Notes under the pieces: generated by a model
Databases searched by the model: none
Told to the model about the DNA's origin: nothing
The model's input: the letters and a program-made list of their open reading frames with translations, nothing else
Assembly: GCA_947498785.1 (NCBI GenBank)
Contig: CANMLS010000015.1
Location: forward strand, 1 to 64,000
Reading direction: 5' to 3'
From: an uncultured Aquimarina sp.
Lineage (GTDB): Bacteria; Bacteroidota; Bacteroidia; Flavobacteriales; Flavobacteriaceae
Length of the DNA stretch: 64,000 nt
Made by a program: the position numbers and the translations under genes
In this document: positions 63,091 to 64,000 of the stretch, piece by piece
How positions within the stretch are numbered: position 1 is the first letter of the stretch
How the letters are laid out: each line of letters opens with the position of its first letter

Positions 63091-64000
63091 ATGTTTTCTT
63101 GTTTTAACGCAGCCCAATACAAATGAATATAACTGGCGTATACGTTTTGATAGGTATATATTTTTGTGGGAACTTCTTTTCCTCTTGCAGAAAATACTTG
63201 TCCAATATTAAAAATAGTATCATCCTCTGAAACCTTGGAATAGTGAAATTCATGTCCCCAGATTTCTAAATCATTCCATACTACTTTTCGATATCCTAAA
63301 GACAGTTTTTTGTCTTCCATAGAAGTAGTGAATGGAAAAACCTGTGCCACTGGATAGGAAACTCCTGATTCATCAATAATACTTTTTCCCAGATACATCA
63401 TCCCACCACATTCTGCATAAATTGTAACTCCTCGATCAGCTGCTGCTTTGATCTGAGTTCTCATCGCTGTATTCTTGGATAACTTTTGAAGATGTAATTC
63501 TGGATACCCACCTGCTAAATAAATATAATCAGCTCGGGGAAGTTCTGTGTCATGTATCGGACTAAAATAAACGATATTTCCTATAGTTTCTAGCCATTTT
63601 AGGTTTTCTAGATACGTAAAATTGAAGGCTTCGTCTTTGGCTATGGCAATCGTTTTTGTTTTGGGAATTATTTCTTTTATTGGTTTTTCTTCCTTACCAT
63701 TTTTAATATCTTTTGCAGATTCTAATAGTTTAGAGATAGAGATATTATGATCAATATAAGAAGCTGCTTTCTCAATGATACTTTCAAAAGTATGATCTAT
63801 ATGTAACCCTAGATGACGAGATGGTATGGCAATTTCTTCGTTAGGAGGAATATACCCTAAAGATGGAATTCCAACAACATCACATGCCTCTTTAAGAAAG
63901 GCATAGTGCGACTCGGTTTTTACAAAATTAAAAATCACTCCAGCTATTTTAACCTCGGGATCAAATGTTTTTAATCCATGTAAAATAGGAGCAATAGTAT
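63081..64000 (-). CDS. cobB: Cobyrinate a,c-diamide synthase CobB/CbiA, partial
   Basis: The frame runs off the right window edge, so the start and P-loop are missing. The visible part begins TIAPILHGLKTFDPEVKIAG, then GVIFNFVKTESHYAFLKEAC and PSLGYIPPNEEIAIPSRHLG, and ends with the class I glutaminase domain (IYAECGGMMYLG with catalytic Cys, and HEFHYSKV and YASYIHLYW with active-site His). It amidates the a and c side chains of cobyrinate. It is coupled to cobN by a 10-nt overlap. Confidence 0.9.
   Translation of the reverse strand, partial: TIAPILHGLKTFDPEVKIAGVIFNFVKTESHYAFLKEACDVVGIPSLGYIPPNEEIAIPSRHLGLHIDHTFESIIEKAASYIDHNISISKLLESAKDIKNGKEEKPIKEIIPKTKTIAIAKDEAFNFTYLENLKWLETIGNIVYFSPIHDTELPRADYIYLAGGYPELHLQKLSKNTAMRTQIKAAADRGVTIYAECGGMMYLGKSIIDESGVSYPVAQVFPFTTSMEDKKLSLGYRKVVWNDLEIWGHEFHYSKVSEDDTIFNIGQVFSARGKEVPTKIYTYQNVYASYIHLYWAALKQENICI

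Noticed and set aside
1..64000. CRISPR arrays, rRNA genes or complete tRNA genes.
   Set aside because: No regularly spaced repeats, no rRNA-like stretches and no full tRNA cloverleaf were seen by eye; only the tRNA 3' half at 28066 stands out.

Overview
The window looks like chromosomal DNA of a marine-type member of the Flavobacteriia (Bacteroidota). The evidence is low GC (about one third by eye), TonB-dependent receptors with carboxypeptidase-regulatory-like N-termini, TPR sensor kinases paired with LytTR regulators, a Bacteroidetes-type conjugation apparatus (TraE/F/G/J/K/M/N families), TANNTTTG promoter boxes, and few Shine-Dalgarno sequences. Genus cannot be fixed from the sequence alone.

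Layout. (1) 1-9240: a truncated IS1595-type transposase, a TPR histidine kinase with a LytTR response regulator, then a leftward operon of an ECF-like sigma factor, a TPR-bearing anti-sigma-like membrane protein and a large TPR-CHAT (caspase-like) protein. (2) 9350-10620: remains of at least three transposases. (3) 10711-26718: a leftward cluster of 16 genes encoding a Bacteroidetes-type type IV secretion system (T4SS). It has a VirD4-type coupling ATPase, M23 peptidase, TraM/VirB10, VirB4 ATPase, TraN/VirB9, five small mostly exported proteins at the TraI/VirB5 position, TraJ/VirB6, TraF/VirB3, TraE/VirB2 and TraK/VirB8, and ends with a PH-domain membrane protein and an 828-residue coiled-coil protein. 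No relaxase, mobilisation protein or integrase is visible. (4) 26719-28390: a regulatory-looking intergenic region, an IS3 integrase remnant, and the 3' half of an initiator tRNA gene, which resembles an old attachment site. Direct repeats of 49 bp at 29-77 and 27733-27781 bracket everything to the left.

(5) 28388-41710: a metal (probably zinc) homeostasis region. It has small His/Cys-rich secreted proteins, an NTF2-like protein, two lipoproteins, a COG0523/ZigA-type GTPase, a TonB receptor, a Fur-family regulator and a MerC protein whose promoter carries a strong Zur-like palindrome. The region is eroded: a Fur N-terminus is joined to the C-terminus of a P1B ATPase, a partial gene copy is joined to IS3 debris, and CapA-like, UshA-like and monooxygenase genes are fragments. 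An AraC regulator and a divergent SRPBCC membrane protein lie inside it. (6) 42005-46123: an ATP-grasp enzyme, a long PLP-dependent enzyme and an N-acetylmuramoyl-alanine amidase.

(7) 46322-64000: a cobalamin locus. cobQ-cobD-cbiB-AAA ATPase is followed by a B12 riboswitch that leads a BtuB-like receptor, a thioredoxin-like ferredoxin, an NAD-binding protein, cobA, a CbiX-like chelatase and a HIT protein. After a convergent serine hydrolase comes a non-coding stretch (58027-59343) with REP-type hairpins, a decayed RAYT transposase, a 169-bp tandem repeat and an unexplained GC-rich foldable element. cobN and cobB/cbiA then run leftward from the right edge; cobB is cut by the window end, and the ring-methylation genes probably lie beyond it.

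The strongest candidates for undescribed biology are the relaxase-free T4SS with its cluster of small exported proteins and giant coiled-coil protein, and the sigma/anti-sigma/TPR-CHAT operon.
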